Assembly (NCBI GenBank): GCA_030837265.1
Contig: JAUPKV010000177.1
Location: 1 to 9,426, forward strand
Reading direction: 5' to 3'
From: Methanobacteriota archaeon
Lineage (GTDB): Archaea > Halobacteriota > Methanosarcinia > Methanosarcinales > Methanosarcinaceae
Length of the DNA stretch: 9,426 bases
Both the position numbers and the translations under genes were made by a program. Below, piece by piece: positions 7,938 to 9,426 of the stretch; within the stretch, counting starts at the first letter, position 1, and every line of letters begins with the position of its first letter. The notes under the pieces were generated by a model. That model was not told the DNA's origin and did not search any database. It worked only from the letters and a program-made list of their open reading frames with translations.

Positions 7938-7963
7938 AATTTTATATACTGATAAATATAAGA
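7938..7963 (-). promoter_or_regulatory. TATA-like promoter elements of the hydrogenase operon
   Basis: Read on the minus strand, TCTTATATTTATC (7963-7951) and AGTATATAAAATT (7950-7938) precede vhtG. Archaeal transcription usually begins about 25 bases after the TATA centre. The upstream box would therefore start near 7931, giving an almost leaderless GTG transcript. The nearer box would start near 7920, inside the annotated gene and favouring the ATG at 7861. Assignment is by pattern only. Confidence 0.45.
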
Positions 7964-8026
7964 TGAAATCCATTATATTAAAATACTATCATAATCTTTA
8001 ACGGCCTACCTCTTAAAGGATTTCCA

Positions 8027-8086
8027 GTGTTGCAGCTGTTGGGATTGTTAATACTAGCTTTGATTATTGTTTACTGGTTTTTTTAG
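8027..8086 (+). other. Possible hydrophobic mini-ORF in the divergent intergenic region
   Basis: From GTG 8027 to TAG 8086 the plus strand encodes 19 residues that form an ideal single transmembrane helix (MLQLLGLLILALIIVYWFF). The same frame is open back to a TAA at 7979-7981 ('NTIIIFNGLPLKGFP' precedes it) but contains no ATG. There is no clear ribosome site before the GTG. It could be a tiny membrane protein, the tail of a deleted membrane-protein gene, or chance in T-rich DNA. Confidence 0.2.
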
Positions 8087-8120
8087 ATAAATGGAAAATT
8101 TCTACCTTAAACCAGGATAC

Positions 8121-8163
8121 TTTTTAAATAAATATAATTTTTATACAAACTTATATATTTTAA
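8121..8163 (+). promoter_or_regulatory. TATA-like elements upstream of the peptidoglycan-binding-like gene
   Basis: TTTTTAAATAAATATA (8121-8136) and TTATATATTTTAA (8151-8163) resemble archaeal TATA boxes. The second predicts transcription from about 8183, leaving a leader of about 75 bases before ATG 8259 or about 25 before GTG 8208. Confidence 0.4.
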
Positions 8164-8246
8164 TATCACTACCTATTTATTGAAAATTTAAGGTTAGTAT
8201 TAGTATTGTGGATAATCAAACTGAAGAACTAAATTATGTAATAAAA

Positions 8247-8255
8247 TGGGGGTTG
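8247..8255 (+). promoter_or_regulatory. Shine-Dalgarno that favours the ATG 8259 start
   Basis: TGGGGGTTGAAT precedes ATG 8259 and resembles the GGAGGTGA consensus at close spacing. The alternative GTG 8208 has only AAGGT about 13 bases upstream. This is why the shorter protein is preferred. Confidence 0.5.
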
Positions 8256-8258
8256 AAT

Positions 8259-9167
8259 ATGACTATTGGGACTGGTCATGATTTAAAATCGCAGAGGTTT
8301 GCAGGTGACGAGGTATTAGAGGCTTGCTATGACAACGAAAGGGTCCTTCGCAGAGGCGAAAGCGGCCTTGCAACAAAGAAAATCCAGGAGGCTCTTATAG
8401 CTTTGGGCTTTCCTGTGCCCAATATTGGAGCAAACGGAGTTTTTGGGGACGAAACCGAGTTAGCTGTCAGAAGCTACCAGGAATCACGCGGACTGAGAGT
8501 CGACGGAGTAGTGGGGCCTGAAACAATAGGGAGCCTTGATAATGAATTTTATTTCGGACCATCAGAACCTCCTGTATCAGGAGCTCCGGAACCATATGTG
8601 TCTGAAGTTAGGACTCCACTGGAGCCTGAATCTCCGGTTCAGCCAGCAAAGGCACACTGGAATGAGCCTCCAAGAGCACCAGAGGTTCCCCATGTTCGGG
8701 CCCCTGAGGTTACAGGAATACATGCACCTCCTGTCCCAAAACCTGGAGTTCCGACACTCGCAGCAAAGCCACATCAACGGGAACAGAGGGAATCTTTTAC
8801 TTCAAGACCCTCAACCCCATCTACGACCGTGCACTCCAATCAAACCGATAGTCAGGGACGCATACTCATAGCAGAAGGTACGTGGCGAGGGGATAGGTAT
8901 CTCGAAGTTGAAGCCGGGAATTCAATACATTTTGAAATTACTGGACTTAGTTCCGAAAGAATAACAGTCAGAATACAAGCAGATACCGGAGAAACCACAG
9001 AATCTGTTCTTTCACCCGGAGTTACTGTCAATGTTAGTTTCGCCAGGGCAGGAGAAGAACCTATTATATGGAAATTTGATATTGAAACAGACAATATGGA
9101 ATCTTTAGTCGATTGGAAACTCTATAGCAACTGGGCACCATATCTTTCTGTGGAATTCAAGGGATGA
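8259..9167 (+). CDS. Peptidoglycan-binding-like domain protein with Pro-rich linker and unknown C-terminal domain
   Basis: Encodes 302 residues from ATG 8259; GTG 8208 would add 17. Residues 27-94 form a PG_binding_1-like domain: 'VLRRGESGLATKKIQEALIALGF', then the hallmark 'GANGVFGDETELAVRSYQ' and 'VDGVVGPETIGSL'. Residues about 101-200 are a proline-rich, probably disordered linker with repeated 'APEV/PP' patterns. Residues about 201-302 are a compact, strand-rich domain ('GRILIAEGTWRGDRYLEVEAG', 'VTVNVSFARAGEEPIIWKFD') that I do not recognise. There is no signal peptide or membrane helix, so the protein looks cytoplasmic or exported by a non-Sec route. From memory, N-termini of the form 'K/SQRFAGD..LEA...' before this domain occur in proteins linked to extracellular contractile injection systems. 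That link is inference, and no such genes are in this window. It is transcribed away from the hydrogenase operon. Methanosarcina has no murein, so the ligand must be something else. Confidence 0.8.
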   Translation: MTIGTGHDLKSQRFAGDEVLEACYDNERVLRRGESGLATKKIQEALIALGFPVPNIGANGVFGDETELAVRSYQESRGLRVDGVVGPETIGSLDNEFYFGPSEPPVSGAPEPYVSEVRTPLEPESPVQPAKAHWNEPPRAPEVPHVRAPEVTGIHAPPVPKPGVPTLAAKPHQREQRESFTSRPSTPSTTVHSNQTDSQGRILIAEGTWRGDRYLEVEAGNSIHFEITGLSSERITVRIQADTGETTESVLSPGVTVNVSFARAGEEPIIWKFDIETDNMESLVDWKLYSNWAPYLSVEFKG

Positions 9168-9210
9168 ATTTGATTTTATTTGTAGAATGAAGAAAAAATA
9201 ACCTCAAATA

Positions 9211-9217
9211 TTTTTTT
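9211..9217 (+). terminator. Oligo-T terminator after the peptidoglycan-binding-like gene
   Basis: A run of seven T begins 43 bases after the stop codon. Oligo-T in the non-template strand is the usual archaeal termination signal. No strong stem precedes it. Confidence 0.4.
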
Positions 9218-9220
9218 AAA

Positions 9221-9270
9221 AATGCACTTTAACAATAAAAAATAGAATGCATTTTAACAATAAAAAATAG
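9221..9270. repeat. 25-bp tandem duplication with one mismatch
   Basis: Bases 9221-9245 and 9246-9270 are the same 25-base unit, starting AATGCA(C/T)TTTAACAATA, and differ only at the seventh base (C versus T). The unit does not encode protein. Immediately after it, TAGCTT (9268-9273) and AAGCTA (9280-9285) could form a small 6-bp hairpin. Confidence 0.9.
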
Positions 9271-9367
9271 CTTAGAAGCAAGCTAGATGAAAAGATAAAC
9301 CGGAATTTAACCCGACTTGCTCCTAAATAGATATCGGTTCTAATGTCTTCAGGCTGATCGTATCTGG

Positions 9368-9426
9368 TTAATGATGTTTAGATCCATAATGGTAGACAAA
9401 ATTAGCAAGAACACCAAATAGACCCA
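9368..9426 (-). CDS. Possible C-terminal end of a minus-strand gene cut by the window edge
   Basis: On the minus strand, a frame open from the window edge ends at TAA 9370-9368 and reads 'GLFGVLANFVYHYGSKHH', a plausible membrane-protein-like tail. A second frame is also open ('WVYLVFLLILSTIMDLNI'), so the coding frame is uncertain, and the stretch is too short to judge. Function unknown. Confidence 0.15.
   Translation of the reverse strand, partial: GLFGVLANFVYHYGSKHH

Noticed and set aside
8536..8871. A 111-codon plus-strand frame and minus-strand frames within the proline-rich linker gene
   Set aside because: Out-of-frame readings of repetitive proline-rich codons, with no ribosome site or domain.
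9221..9270. CRISPR array
   Set aside because: Only two adjacent copies with no spacers between them; this is a tandem duplication.

Overview
The window looks like chromosomal DNA of a methanogenic archaeon of the genus Methanosarcina, or a very close relative. Four things support this: a three-gene methanophenazine-reducing [NiFe] hydrogenase operon with its own cytochrome b, a KEOPS-complex Cgi121 subunit, a large surface protein built from NosD-type beta-helix repeats, PKD domains and a PGF-pre-PGF domain, and A/T-rich intergenic DNA with archaeal TATA-like elements and GGAGGTGA-type Shine-Dalgarno sites. The genus is an inference from gene content; no RNA gene is present to confirm it.

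Layout. Bases 1-2337 (+) hold the 3' part of a large secreted surface protein whose start lies outside the window. It is followed by a hairpin and T-run that could terminate transcription from both sides. Bases 2478-3008 (-) encode Cgi121. A gap of more than 600 bp (about 3009-3635) has no convincing gene, only a possible decayed fragment. Bases 3636-3923 (+) encode a small secreted protein that is very rich in tryptophan and cysteine and arranged as four mirrored units; I cannot assign it to a known family. A perfect 16-bp palindrome (3980-4013) separates it from the convergent hydrogenase operon.

The operon (7927 to 4101, minus strand) reads small subunit, large subunit, cytochrome b (vhtG-vhtA-vhtC, also named vho or vhx by paralogue). 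The small subunit overlaps the large-subunit start by one base, and cytochrome b follows 21 bases after the large subunit. Together they would oxidise H2 on the outer face of the membrane and pass electrons through Fe-S clusters and b hemes to methanophenazine. There is no maturation protease gene (vhtD) after vhtC, so the locus resembles vhoGAC or vhxGAC rather than vhtGACD. The most striking detail is that the first cysteine of the small subunit's proximal-cluster motif is an aspartate, while all other expected ligands of both subunits are present.

Divergently from the operon, 8259-9167 (+) encodes a protein with an N-terminal peptidoglycan-binding-like domain, a long proline-rich linker and an unrecognised C-terminal beta-rich domain, with no signal peptide. 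The last 260 bases contain a T-run, an almost perfect 25-bp tandem duplication, and possibly the tail of a minus-strand gene cut by the window edge.

The best candidates for something undescribed are the Asp-substituted hydrogenase, the Trp/Cys mirror-repeat exported microprotein, and the peptidoglycan-binding-like protein in an organism expected to lack murein.
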